This document shows, one piece after another, positions 42,077 through 51,049 of a DNA stretch of 64,000 nucleotides (its first letter is position 1; the number at the start of each line of letters is the position of its first letter). The translations under genes were made by a program, and so were the position numbers. The DNA is from CAYMRL01 sp964398985 (GTDB lineage Bacteria; Deinococcota; Deinococci; Deinococcales; Trueperaceae), in the NCBI GenBank assembly GCA_964398985.1, contig CAYNOS010000001.1:62001-126000 (forward strand). Reading direction: 5' to 3'. Under the pieces are notes generated by a model, which saw nothing but the letters and a program-made list of their open reading frames with translations, made no database searches and was not told the DNA's origin.

Positions 42077-43399
42077 ACCGGCGGGGGCAGGGCGCAGGTC
42101 GAGCCGGCCGACGACATCAACTTGCACTTCACCGGCGATCTGCACGCGATAACGGCCGCCCACAACCTGTTGGCGGCCCTCATCGACAACGACCTTCACT
42201 TCGGCGCGCCCAGCGGCCTCAGCCCCGAGCGGGTCACGTGGCCGCGCGCCCTCGACATCAACGAACGGGCCCTGCGAAGCGTGGTGGTGTCCGCAGGCAC
42301 CCGCGACCAGCGGCAGACGCGCTTCGACATCACGGCCGCCAGCGAGATCATGGCCGTCATGGCGCTGGCCGACTCCTTGGCCGACTTGCGCGTCAGACTC
42401 GGGCGCATCGTCGTCGGCACGCGTGCGGACGGCAGCCCGGTCACGGTTGCCGACCTCGGGGTCGTCGACGCGCTGCTCGCCCTGCTCAAGGACGCCCTGC
42501 AGCCGAACCTGGTGCAGACCGCCGAGGGCGCCCCGGCCTTCGTGCACATGGGGCCGTTCGGCAACATCGCACACGGCTGCTCGAGCGTGGTGGCCTCCCG
42601 CTTGGCGCTCCAACATGCCGACGTCGTGGTGACCGAGGCCGGCTTCGGTTTCGAGCTGGGTGGCGAGAAGTTCCTGCACCTCAAGGCCCGCCAGGCGGGC
42701 ATCTGGCCGCGCGCGGTCGTGCTCGTCGCTACCGTCAGAGCTCTCGAAGCTCACGGCGGCGGAGACTTGGAGACCGGGCTCGAGCACCTGGGCCGCCAGA
42801 TCGCCAACGTGCGGGCGTTCGACCTGCCGGTCCTGGTCGCGCTCAACGTCTTCGACGGCGACCGCGAAGCCGACCTCGAAAGAGTCGAGCTGTATGCCGG
42901 CACCCACGGCGCGCCGGCTGCGCGCATCACCTCATACGTGGACGGTGGCGCCGGCGGCGAGGACCTGGCGGGACGGCTGCTCGACATGCTCGAGGCGACC
43001 CGCGAGTGTCCGCCCTCGCCCCGCTACCTCTACCCGCTGGAAGCGCCGCTGGTCGAGAAGCTCGCGGCGATCGCGCGCCGGGTCTACGGCGCCGCCGACG
43101 TGAAGCTGACCGCCGCCGCCGAGCGCGACCTGGAGCACCTCAGACGCGCCGGGCTCGACGGCCTGCCCGTCTGCATCGCCAAGACCCATCTGTCGTTCAC
43201 CGGCGACCCCAAGGGCGGCGGGCTGGCCAAGGGCTTCACCCTCGAGATACAGGAGCTCAGGGCGTCGGCAGGAGCCGGCTTCGTCGTGGCGCTGGCCGGG
43301 ACCATCGTGACCATGCCTGCTTTGCCTCGGGAACCGGCCGCGCTGAGGGTGAGGGTAGCGCCGGACGGCAGCGTCACGGGGCTGATGCAGGCCGGCTGA
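41768..43399 (+). CDS. fhs: Formate-tetrahydrofolate ligase
   Basis: A 543-residue, full-length Fhs. The ATP site is TPTKAGEGKTT (about 58-68), with the conserved GPVFGIKGGGTGGGRAQV region, DINLHFTGD, and FVHMGPFGNIAHGCSSV (cores). It joins formate, ATP and tetrahydrofolate to 10-formyl-THF in the cytosol, feeding C1 metabolism and purine synthesis. Its own promoter box precedes it; the upstream LLM gene ends 40 nt away. A truncated second copy lies at 40188. Length matches the family. Confidence 0.96.
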   Translation: MREPPPPLRHITDVASELGLDPERLIPLGKHKAKVALNAGDDRLDDRHGQLVLVSAITPTKAGEGKTTVSVGLADGLRRLGTRVALCLREPSLGPVFGIKGGGTGGGRAQVEPADDINLHFTGDLHAITAAHNLLAALIDNDLHFGAPSGLSPERVTWPRALDINERALRSVVVSAGTRDQRQTRFDITAASEIMAVMALADSLADLRVRLGRIVVGTRADGSPVTVADLGVVDALLALLKDALQPNLVQTAEGAPAFVHMGPFGNIAHGCSSVVASRLALQHADVVVTEAGFGFELGGEKFLHLKARQAGIWPRAVVLVATVRALEAHGGGDLETGLEHLGRQIANVRAFDLPVLVALNVFDGDREADLERVELYAGTHGAPAARITSYVDGGAGGEDLAGRLLDMLEATRECPPSPRYLYPLEAPLVEKLAAIARRVYGAADVKLTAAAERDLEHLRRAGLDGLPVCIAKTHLSFTGDPKGGGLAKGFTLEIQELRASAGAGFVVALAGTIVTMPALPREPAALRVRVAPDGSVTGLMQAG

Positions 43400-43411
43400 G
43401 CCGCGGGCCCT

Positions 43412-43417
43412 TAGCAT
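43412..43417 (+). promoter_or_regulatory. -10 box TAGCAT, leaderless type
   Basis: TAGCAT ends 7 nt before ATG 43425. No Shine-Dalgarno precedes the start; no clear -35. Confidence 0.4.
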
Positions 43418-43424
43418 GTGGGCC

Positions 43425-44627
43425 ATGAGCGACCAGCGCCGCTACCGTGGCATCGGCACCGCCGCCGTCAGAGCAGGTCACATCTCCGACCCGCGCAGCG
43501 GCGCGCACGCGCCGCCGATCTACCAGACCAGCACCTTCCTGCTCGGCAGCGCGCACCTTCAGGGACTGCCCGACACGCCGAAGCCCGTCGACACCTACAG
43601 TCGCGCCGGCAACCCGACCGTGCGAGCCTTCGAGCAGAAGGTCGCGGCGCTGGAGGCGAGCGAGGCCGCGGTGGCGTTCGGCAGCGGCATGGGCGCGATA
43701 GCCGGCACTCTCGTCGCCCACCTCGACCAGGGCGACGAGGTCGTTTACATCGGACCGATCTACGGTGGCACCCAGACCCTGCTGGACGACGTGTTGGCGC
43801 GCTTCGGGGTCACCTCGACGCGCGTGGCGTCCACCTCGGAGATCGGTTCGGCGCTGACGCCGGCCACGCGCATCGTCTATGTCGAGACACCCAGCAACCC
43901 GACGCTGAGCGTGCACTCGCTGGCCGAGGTTGCGGCAGTCGCCCGCGCCCACGGGCTGTTGAGCGTGGCGGACAACACCTTCGCCACGCCCTACCTGACG
44001 CGCCCGCTGGAGCACGGCATCGACATCGTGGTGCATTCCGCGACCAAGTACCTGGGGGGCCACGGGGACCTGCTGGGAGGCGTCGTGGCGGGCCCGCCCG
44101 AACTGCTCGACCCCATCCGCACGCACGGCCTCGCCAACCTCGGTGCCAGCCTCGACCCGCACGCGGCCTTCCTGCTGTCGCGAGGCGCCAGCACGCTCCA
44201 CGTGCGCATGGAGGCGCACTGCGCGAACGCGCTGGCCGTGGCTAAGGCGCTCTCGGGAGCTCCGGGGGTGGCGCGCGTGAACTACCCGGGACTTCCCAGT
44301 CACCCTGGTCACGCCACCGCGAAGGGTCAGATGCGAGCCTTCGGCGGCATGGTATCCGTCGCTTTCGAAGCCGGTCGCCAGGCAGCGGCCACTTTCGTCG
44401 ACGCGCTCGAGCTCTTCGACCACGCGGTGTCGTTGGGCGACGTCACCTCGCTCGCCTGCCTGCCGGCAACCAGCACACACTCGACGCTGACGCCCGCAAG
44501 GCAGTTGCTCGACGGCGTGACGCCCGGCCTCGTCAGGCTCAGCGTCGGCATCGAGGACCAGGCTGATCTCGTCGAGGACGTGCTGCGAGCGTGTGAGGTG
44601 GCTTTCCGCCACCCCTCCGTGCGCTAG
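43425..44627 (+). CDS. PLP-dependent trans-sulfuration enzyme, Cys/Met metabolism family
   Basis: A 400-residue enzyme of the cystathionine gamma-synthase/lyase and methionine gamma-lyase family. The PLP Lys is in HSATKYLGGHGD (about K208); YSRAGNPT gives the phosphate-binding Tyr and Arg; VETPSNPTLSV and VADNTFATPYL are typical. The residue equivalent to methionine-gamma-lyase Cys116 is Gly (GPIYGGT), which argues against a dedicated methionine gamma-lyase. A cystathionine gamma-lyase/synthase or O-acetylhomoserine sulfhydrylase role is open. ATG 43416 is an alternative start. A close paralogue lies at 46491. Confidence 0.9.
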   Translation: MSDQRRYRGIGTAAVRAGHISDPRSGAHAPPIYQTSTFLLGSAHLQGLPDTPKPVDTYSRAGNPTVRAFEQKVAALEASEAAVAFGSGMGAIAGTLVAHLDQGDEVVYIGPIYGGTQTLLDDVLARFGVTSTRVASTSEIGSALTPATRIVYVETPSNPTLSVHSLAEVAAVARAHGLLSVADNTFATPYLTRPLEHGIDIVVHSATKYLGGHGDLLGGVVAGPPELLDPIRTHGLANLGASLDPHAAFLLSRGASTLHVRMEAHCANALAVAKALSGAPGVARVNYPGLPSHPGHATAKGQMRAFGGMVSVAFEAGRQAAATFVDALELFDHAVSLGDVTSLACLPATSTHSTLTPARQLLDGVTPGLVRLSVGIEDQADLVEDVLRACEVAFRHPSVR

Positions 44628-44650
44628 GCTCCTCGCGGGAGGTGGGACAC

Positions 44651-46396
44651 ATGAACCCAACAGGCGGCGGGCACGGCGCGCCAGGGGACGCTTTCGGCGG
44701 TGTCGACCACGGGTACTTCGACTTGGGAAACTACGGCCGTCCGGTCAGCGGAGCCTCCCAGGAGGCCCAGGCGTGGTTCGACCGCGGCCTCAACTGGAGC
44801 TTCGGATACAACCACGCCGAGGCGATCAGCTGCTTCCGGCGCGCCGCCGATCTCGCCCCGGCATGCGCCATGGCGCACTGGGGACTGGCCTACGCGGCCG
44901 GCTGCAACTACAACAAGCCGTGGGAGGCGTTCCTCCCTGAAGAGCGCGACGAGGCCTTGGCGCTGGCGTTCGCGGCCAGTCGTCAGGCCGCCGCCCTGGC
45001 GACCGGCGGGGGCTGCACGGCCGTCGAGGCCGCGCTGATCGACGCCCTGCAGGCTCGCTACCAACAGGCGAGCGGCGGCGATGACGTTCCGTTCCAAGCT
45101 TGGAACGACGCCTACGCGCGGGCCATGCGCGAGGTGCACGCCGCACACCCGCACGACCCGGACGTGGCGACGCTGTTCGCCGAGGCCTTGATCAACCGCA
45201 CGCCGTGGCAGCTGTGGGACCTGCCCACTGGCCTGCCCAAGGAGGGCGCCGACACTCTCGAGGCAGCCGCTGTGCTGGAGGCGGCGATAGCGCGCCGCGA
45301 GGCCGCCGACGAGGCGCCTCACCCGGGCCTGTTGCACGTCTACATACACACCATGGAGATGTCGCCGACTCCCGAGAAGGCGCTGCGAGCGGCCGACGCC
45401 CTGCGTGGTCTGGTGCCGGACGCCGGCCACCTCCAGCACATGGCATCTCACATCGACGTGCTGTGCGGCCACTACTACGCCTCGCTCAGCGCCAACGAGG
45501 CCGCCATGCGCGCCGACGACCGCTACTTCGCGCGCGAGGCAGACGCGCAGTTCTACGCCCTCTACCGCTGTCACAACATCCACTTCAAGCTCTACTCGGC
45601 GATGTTCCTGGGCCAGTTGCGGCCGGCGCTGAGCGCCGCGAGCGCCCTGAGCGATGCGGTCAGCGAGGAACTGCTCCGTGTCGAGGTGCCGCCGATGGCG
45701 GACTGGCTCGAGGGCTTCTTGAGCATGAAGGTCCACGCCCTGATCCGTTTCGGAAGGTGGCAGGACGTGCTGGCCGAGCCCTTCCCCAGCGATCCAGAGC
45801 TCTACTGCGTGACGACGGCCATGCTGCGCTACGCGCGCGGCGTGGCTCTGGCCGCGCTGGGCCGGGTCACGGAAGCGGAAGCCGAGCGCGAGGCGTTCAG
45901 AGCTGCCGTGGCACGCGTACCGGCGTCCAGGACGGTGTTCAACAACACCTGCCGCGACATCCTGGCGGTGGCCGCCGAGATGCTCGACGGCGAGCTCGAG
46001 TACCGCAGAGGCAACTTCGAAGACGCTTTCGCCGCGCTGAAGCGCGCCATCCAGCTCGACGACAACCTTCCGTACGACGAGCCGTGGGCGTGGATGCAGC
46101 CGGTAAGGCACGCTCTCGGGGCGCTGCTCCTGGAGCAGGGCAGGGTCGCCGAGGCGCTCGAGGCCTACCGCGATGACCTCGGGCTTAGCGGAAGACTCCC
46201 CCGCGCGCTGCAGCACCCCGGCAACGTGTGGGCGCTGCAGGGGCTCGTCGAGTGCTTGGAGCGACTGGGAGGCGACGACGAAGCCGCGGTGCATCGCACC
46301 CAGCTGGCGATCGCCAAGGCGCGAGCCGACGTGAGCATCGACGTCTCATGCTTCTGCCGCATGTCGCGGCCGGTCGGCAGCCACCACCACAGCTAG
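44651..46396 (+). CDS. TPR-type helical repeat protein of unknown function
   Basis: A 581-residue all-helical protein with tetratricopeptide-like repeats: QAWFDRGLNWSFGYNHAEAI near the N-terminus, AHWGLAYAAGCNYNKPW, HLQHMASHIDVLCGHYYASL, and a final HALGALLLEQGRVAEALEAY with VWALQGLVECLERLG. No signal peptide and no catalytic motif; probably cytosolic. Homologues of this kind are widespread and unassigned. GGAGG lies 8 nt before the ATG at 44651, and a TAGGCT box at 44625-44630 may be its -10. It is bracketed by two paralogous PLP enzymes. Confidence 0.8.
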   Translation: MNPTGGGHGAPGDAFGGVDHGYFDLGNYGRPVSGASQEAQAWFDRGLNWSFGYNHAEAISCFRRAADLAPACAMAHWGLAYAAGCNYNKPWEAFLPEERDEALALAFAASRQAAALATGGGCTAVEAALIDALQARYQQASGGDDVPFQAWNDAYARAMREVHAAHPHDPDVATLFAEALINRTPWQLWDLPTGLPKEGADTLEAAAVLEAAIARREAADEAPHPGLLHVYIHTMEMSPTPEKALRAADALRGLVPDAGHLQHMASHIDVLCGHYYASLSANEAAMRADDRYFAREADAQFYALYRCHNIHFKLYSAMFLGQLRPALSAASALSDAVSEELLRVEVPPMADWLEGFLSMKVHALIRFGRWQDVLAEPFPSDPELYCVTTAMLRYARGVALAALGRVTEAEAEREAFRAAVARVPASRTVFNNTCRDILAVAAEMLDGELEYRRGNFEDAFAALKRAIQLDDNLPYDEPWAWMQPVRHALGALLLEQGRVAEALEAYRDDLGLSGRLPRALQHPGNVWALQGLVECLERLGGDDEAAVHRTQLAIAKARADVSIDVSCFCRMSRPVGSHHHS

Positions 46397-46490
46397 TCCC
46401 ATCTCGTGCCCGCCCAGGCGGGCGTGCCGCGGTGTCCCGCAAGTGGCTCTCTCGACGCCACGCGCGAGCGAGAGTGTGGTGATATTCGGC

Positions 46491-47711
46491 ATGGCACACG
46501 ACGAAGACCTAAGGCGACGCTCGTCGGAGATCGGCACCCGCGCGGTGCGCGCCGGCCAGGACAGAGATCCGGTGACCGGTGCCCACAACACCCCGATCTA
46601 CCAGACGAGCACCTTCGTGCTCGGCGACATCGAGCGCTCGCGGCGCCTGTTCGACGGCGAGGAGGGCGGCTACCTCTACAGCCGGGTCGGCAACCCGACG
46701 GTCACGGCGGTCGAGGAGAAGCTCGCCGCGCTCGAGGGAGCCGAGGCGGCCGTCGCGTTCGCCAGTGGCATGGGAGCGATCGCCGCGACGTTCTTCAGCC
46801 TGCTGCGGCAGGGCGACGAGGTGCTGTTCCTGGGTCCTCTGTACGGCGGCACCCGCGGGCTGCTCGAGGAGCTGCTGCCGCGCTTCGGCATCGCCTGCCG
46901 GCGCACCGACGACGCCTCTCTCGCCACCGCCGTCGGTCCGGCGACTCGCCTCATCTACGTCGAGACGCCGACGAACCCAACGCTGGTCATCCACGACCTC
47001 GCGCAGATCGGCGAAGTGGCGCGCCGCCACGGCATGCTCAGCATGGCCGACAACACGTTCGCGACGCCCTGCCTGAGCCGCCCCATCGAGTTCGGCATCG
47101 ACCTCGTGGTGCACTCGGCAACCAAGTACCTGGGAGGCCACGGCGACCTGCTCGGCGGGGTGGTGGCCGGACGCCGCGAGCTGCTCGACGAGGTGCGCTC
47201 CGAGGGGCTGCGCCACGTCGGGGCCGTCCTCGATCCTCATGCCGCCTACCTGCTGCTGAGGGGCATGCGCACGCTCCACCTGAGGATGGCGGCTCACTGC
47301 CAGAACGCGGCGGCTGTCGCCGAGGCCTTGAGAGGGGAACCGGGTGTCGCGCGCGTTCACTACCCCGGGTTCGCGGACCATCCACAACACGCCCTGGCGG
47401 CCCGCCAGATGAGCGGCTTCGGTGGCATGGTGTCAGTCGAGTTCGCGGCCGGCGCCGCGGCCGCCGAGGCGTTCCTCGAGTCGCTGACCCTCGTCGATCA
47501 CGCGGTGTCCCTCGGCGACGTGGCGTCCCTCGCTTGCGTCCCCGCGCTCAGCACCCATCGACTGCTCGCCCCCGAGCTGCTCGCGGCCGACGACGTCACC
47601 GAGGGGCTGGTGCGCATCAGCGTCGGCGTCGAGTCGACCAACGACCTGGTCGCCGACGTCCGTCAGGCGGCCCAGCGGGCCCACCGGCTCACCGCCCTGC
47701 AGCCCGCCTGA
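46491..47711 (+). CDS. PLP-dependent trans-sulfuration enzyme, second paralogue
   Basis: A 406-residue family member closely related to the protein at 43425. PLP Lys in HSATKYLGGHGD (about K212), YSRVGNPT, VETPTNPTLVI and SMADNTFATPCL. It shares GPLYGGT (Gly at the Cys116 position). The C-terminal half ends in LVRISVGVESTNDL, normal for the family. The ATG at 46491 is chosen because homology starts there; a GTG at 46443 would add 16 unrelated residues. Substrate preference cannot be told apart from the other copy by sequence alone. Confidence 0.9.
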   Translation: MAHDEDLRRRSSEIGTRAVRAGQDRDPVTGAHNTPIYQTSTFVLGDIERSRRLFDGEEGGYLYSRVGNPTVTAVEEKLAALEGAEAAVAFASGMGAIAATFFSLLRQGDEVLFLGPLYGGTRGLLEELLPRFGIACRRTDDASLATAVGPATRLIYVETPTNPTLVIHDLAQIGEVARRHGMLSMADNTFATPCLSRPIEFGIDLVVHSATKYLGGHGDLLGGVVAGRRELLDEVRSEGLRHVGAVLDPHAAYLLLRGMRTLHLRMAAHCQNAAAVAEALRGEPGVARVHYPGFADHPQHALAARQMSGFGGMVSVEFAAGAAAAEAFLESLTLVDHAVSLGDVASLACVPALSTHRLLAPELLAADDVTEGLVRISVGVESTNDLVADVRQAAQRAHRLTALQPA

Positions 47712-47733
47712 GACCGCGAAGCGCGCGGCCCAC

Positions 47734-49362
47734 CTAGACCGCGATGAGGTAGAGCACCACGGCCAAGGCGAGTTGCGCGCCAAGTACCCAGCCGGGAGCA
47801 CCGAAGGCCACCAGCAGCAGTACCGGCATCGCGGTGAGCAGCGCGGCCACCAGCACGCACTCCCACGCTCCCGGGGCGGAGCCCGTCCAGGACGAGTACT
47901 TCTCCAGGGCCAGCGCGCAGCACGCATAGAGCGCCACGGCTGCCATGGCGACCTGCAGTGGGCCCGCTGCACCAGCCACCGCCAGTCCCAAGCCGCCGAA
48001 CGCGGACAACTGCGACGTCAACCAGGAACCGAGGGCGTACGCGGGGAGCGCGAGCAGCGCCGCCAACAGCGCGCCCGGCAGCAGACGGCCCCCGGTTCGC
48101 GCCAGTGGCTCGACCGGCAGTCCGCCGCGGGGAATGGCAGGGCCCAGGGTCGCTGCCACCGCCAGAGCGAGTAGCGCCGAGCTGAGCAGCACTCCCAACG
48201 CCACGCCGTAGCCGGCGTTGAGCCCGGCGGTCGTCGCGGCGGTGGCGCCGGTGGTCGGCAGCGGCTGGGGCTGCGCCAGGGCCGCGATGTTGGCGGCGCT
48301 GCTGAGCAGCGCCAGCAACGCGACGAGCATGCCGACCACCAGGCGCAACTGCACCCAACGCGGCAGTCGGTGCAGAGCCGAGGCCGCGCGCCATGCGAAG
48401 GCTCGGGACTGAGAGGCGCCGTCGGCAGGCAGCGGCAGCGAGCGCCGCGGCTTGCGAGCTCCGGGGCGGTCGTGGAGAGCTGCAAGCAGGCGCTGCCGCT
48501 CGCCTGCATCGCTGGCGCGGCCGCGCGGCAAGCCGGCCATACCGGCTATCAGCTGGAAGGTTCGCATCGCCTGCAGGTGCGTCAAGACCAGGCTTTGGCC
48601 GAGGAAACGCCGCGGCCATCCGGCAGCCAGCGTGCGGCGTGTGACGGCCAACCCCAACAGCATCAGCGCCGCAGGAGCTGCCAGCACGAAGACCCCGGCG
48701 TCGGTGAGGGCCGCGAGCGCACCGAACCGCGCGGCAGCCGTCCCGCTCGCCGACAGCGCCGCCAGGATGACCGCCAGTGCCAGCAACATGGCTGCGTCCC
48801 AGTTGCCTCCCGTCCCGCCGCCGGCCGTTGCGCCCAGCGCCGGGCCTTCGCGGCGCGCGTAGCGCGACCAGCCGGCATCGGCGTAGGCGATCCCCAGCAG
48901 CGCCAGCGCGGGCGCCGCCCAGGGCGCGTTCAGGTGAAGGAAATAGGGAGCCAGCAGCGTCCACAGACCGCCGGCAGCGGCCCCCAGGAACGCGAACCTC
49001 GCGCGCCTGACGTTCATGCGAAGACGCAATGCCTGGCGCGCTGGCATCGGCGCGAGAGCGAGACGATAGAGGTCGCGGCGGTCGAGACTCACGGGCGGCG
49101 CCTTGCCGCCGAGACCCAAGGCTGCGAACACCAGCGCGCTCGCCGCTGCGACCCACGCGGCCAGCGTGGCAGGCAGCGGGCGCTCGAGACGCACCAGCGT
49201 CTCGACGCCAGCGATGAAGTAGACGACTGCCCAGAACACGAGGTAGGCGAGCGTCCACCAACCCAGCGCCCTGCCTATCCACGTCATGTACGCCTTGACG
49301 GCCCGGTCGAGCGTGCGCCTGCGGAAGTAACGCAGCGCCGCCTCCGGCCCCCGCTCAGGCAC
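47734..49362 (-). CDS. ABC transporter membrane component, probable exporter
   Basis: A 542-residue integral membrane protein with about 12 hydrophobic helices and a long hydrophilic loop near residues 280-330 (RGRASDAGERQRLL). I do not recognise a specific family. Its start, GTG 49362, overlaps the stop of an ABC ATPase gene by 8 nt, so it is the likely membrane partner of that ATPase. No EAA loop of importers and no FtsX-type domain are seen. Substrate unknown. It is convergent with the second PLP gene. Confidence 0.7.
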   Translation of the reverse strand: MPERGPEAALRYFRRRTLDRAVKAYMTWIGRALGWWTLAYLVFWAVVYFIAGVETLVRLERPLPATLAAWVAAASALVFAALGLGGKAPPVSLDRRDLYRLALAPMPARQALRLRMNVRRARFAFLGAAAGGLWTLLAPYFLHLNAPWAAPALALLGIAYADAGWSRYARREGPALGATAGGGTGGNWDAAMLLALAVILAALSASGTAAARFGALAALTDAGVFVLAAPAALMLLGLAVTRRTLAAGWPRRFLGQSLVLTHLQAMRTFQLIAGMAGLPRGRASDAGERQRLLAALHDRPGARKPRRSLPLPADGASQSRAFAWRAASALHRLPRWVQLRLVVGMLVALLALLSSAANIAALAQPQPLPTTGATAATTAGLNAGYGVALGVLLSSALLALAVAATLGPAIPRGGLPVEPLARTGGRLLPGALLAALLALPAYALGSWLTSQLSAFGGLGLAVAGAAGPLQVAMAAVALYACCALALEKYSSWTGSAPGAWECVLVAALLTAMPVLLLVAFGAPGWVLGAQLALAVVLYLIAV

Positions 49363-50074
49363 CGTTGCCCCCGGCCTCCAACTCGACGACACGCGCGGCC
49401 AGGACCCCCGCCAGATCGCGTTGATGGCCGGTCAGCAGCACGGCGCCACCCTCGCGACAGCGGTCGGCCAGGCCGGCCGCAAGGCTCTCCTGGGCCGCCA
49501 AGTCGAGCCCATTGAACGGCTCGTCGAGCAGGGTCAGCGGCATCCTCAGTCCCAGAGCGAGAGCCAAGGCCAACTTCTGGCGCATCCCGCGGGAGTGCGT
49601 GCCGGGGAACTCGTCGAGCCTGTCCGAGAGCCCGAAGCGGCTCAGCCAGTCGCGGCAGGCGTCGTCGGACTCCGGCCGCCCGTAGAGGATCGCGGTGAAG
49701 CGGGCATGCTCGGCGAGGGTCAGGTCCTCGTACAACGCCGGCTCGTCGGGCACGAACACCGAGGCTTCGCGGGCGGCGGCGGAGGTCGGATAGTGTCCCG
49801 CCACCTCGATGTCGCCCGAGTACGGCAGCAGGCCGACCACCGCCCTCAGCAGAGTGCTCTTGCCGGCCCCGTTGGGGCCCGCCAGCAGCACCAAGTCCCC
49901 GGCACTCATCCGCAGGCCGAAGTCCTCGATGATGCTGACGCCCCCGAGCCGCACGCTGACCCCGTCGAGCGACAGCACCGCGGGGGCCGCGTGGTCGGCG
50001 CCGGCCGCCTCGGAAACGGGTCTCGAGGCGGCCGGCGCCGGATGGTCACTGTCTGTCCTGTTCGGGCCGCTCAT
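49355..50074 (-). CDS. ABC transporter ATP-binding protein
   Basis: A 239-residue ATPase. Walker A GPNGAGKST, Walker B LTLLDEPFNGLD; the signature is altered to HSRGMRQKLALALAL, which is usual in the CcmA/drug-efflux branch. A ~30-residue Ala/Pro-rich N-terminus precedes the core. It is coupled to the downstream membrane protein. Together they form a two-gene export-type system of unknown substrate. Confidence 0.9.
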   Translation of the reverse strand: MSGPNRTDSDHPAPAASRPVSEAAGADHAAPAVLSLDGVSVRLGGVSIIEDFGLRMSAGDLVLLAGPNGAGKSTLLRAVVGLLPYSGDIEVAGHYPTSAAAREASVFVPDEPALYEDLTLAEHARFTAILYGRPESDDACRDWLSRFGLSDRLDEFPGTHSRGMRQKLALALALGLRMPLTLLDEPFNGLDLAAQESLAAGLADRCREGGAVLLTGHQRDLAGVLAARVVELEAGGNGA

Positions 50075-50120
50075 TCAGAGCTGGAGTCTAACCGCTCACG
50101 CGGACGGCCCGTCGTGCAGG

Positions 50121-50492
50121 TCAGGCGCTGCGCATAGGGTCGTCGCTGGGAGCGATCCCCTCGGTAGGGGAACCCCCAGAGGCGTTGGCTACCGGACCCT
50201 CGACGCGTTCGACGGCGATCGTGAGGTTGGCGGCCAGCGCGGCAATCGCGCCGATCGCGGCCCACACCGGCAGTACCACCGTGCCGATGACGCCGAGCGT
50301 CAGCGGGATCTCGATCAGCGTGCGACCCTCGTCGTTCTTGATCGTGATGCGACGAACGTTCCCCTCGCGCACCAACTCCTTGACCTTCGACAGCACGGCC
50401 TCGCCGGAGACCTTGAACTCCTCTTTCAGCGTGCGGCCGTCACGGGGGCCCGCCCCGCTGCTTTCCTGAGTATCGCGGGTTTCGTCGGTCAT
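50121..50492 (-). CDS. DUF4342 domain protein
   Basis: A 123-residue protein. Residues ~25-95 match DUF4342: LKEEFKVSGEAVLSKVKELV, then NVRRITIKNDEGRTLIEIPL and a hydrophobic segment (about 71-92, ending AALAANLTIAVER). Family function unknown; the pattern suggests a soluble UBA-like head and one membrane helix. The ATG at 50492 has AAGGG upstream; a much longer frame is a shadow. The C-terminal 25 residues are disordered. Confidence 0.8.
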   Translation of the reverse strand: MTDETRDTQESSGAGPRDGRTLKEEFKVSGEAVLSKVKELVREGNVRRITIKNDEGRTLIEIPLTLGVIGTVVLPVWAAIGAIAALAANLTIAVERVEGPVANASGGSPTEGIAPSDDPMRSA

Positions 50493-50650
50493 CTTCGGTC
50501 CCTTCTGGACTCGGCGCAGCTCGCCTGGTCCGCTGATGACACGATAGGTGCGCCGGCGGGAGCGGAGCATCCCCCGAACGGATGACGGGCACTCAGCCAT
50601 CGGTGCACAGGGCGCCGTACAGCACACGGCGCAGCGGATGTCGAAGGCCG

Positions 50651-50977
50651 TCAGTCGAGCAGTCTCAGGGACTTCGGCTGCACGATGTCGTGTTCCTCGG
50701 GATGACGCTTCAGGTAGGCCACCACGAACGGGCAACTGGGGCGAACCTTGCCGCCGGCCTCGCGAACGTGGCGCAGAGCTCCTCGCACCAGCGCCGACCC
50801 CACGCCGCCGCCCTCGTGCCCGCTCTCGACTTGCGTATGCGCGAAGTTCCAGGTGTCCTTGGACTGCCTGACGGCTATGAATCCGACCGTGGCGCCGTCG
50901 CTGGTGGCGACGAAGCGGTTCTCCTCGGCGACGAAAGACACAGCGACCACGGGTCTCGTCTCGGGATTGTCAGTCAT
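50651..50977 (-). CDS. Small GNAT-like acetyltransferase (NATD1/YidJ type)
   Basis: A 108-residue protein. The motif HTQVESGHEGGGVGSALVRGAL contains the acetyl-CoA loop (GHEGGGVGSAL) of the short NATD1-like GNATs, followed by VRPSCPFVVAYLKRHPE, the family's C-terminal signature. Substrate unknown. ATG 50977 has GGGAGG 5-6 nt upstream; the long frame above it is a shadow of the protease gene. A TAGACT box at 51003-51008 (minus strand) is a plausible -10. Confidence 0.88.
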   Translation of the reverse strand: MTDNPETRPVVAVSFVAEENRFVATSDGATVGFIAVRQSKDTWNFAHTQVESGHEGGGVGSALVRGALRHVREAGGKVRPSCPFVVAYLKRHPEEHDIVQPKSLRLLD

Positions 50978-51035
50978 GCCGCCTCCCACCGTCTGCCGGT
51001 GAAGTCTACCGCTGCCGCGGACTTCGCCCGCGACG

Positions 51036-51041
51036 TACGCT
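51036..51041 (+). promoter_or_regulatory. -10 box TACGCT, near-leaderless
   Basis: TACGCT ends 8 nt before ATG 51050; no Shine-Dalgarno between. Confidence 0.35.
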
Positions 51042-51049
51042 GACATCCC

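Noticed and set aside
47714..47728. CCGCG-aagcg-CGCGG between convergent genes
   Set aside because: A 5-bp GC stem is expected often by chance at this GC content; the gap is just 22 nt.
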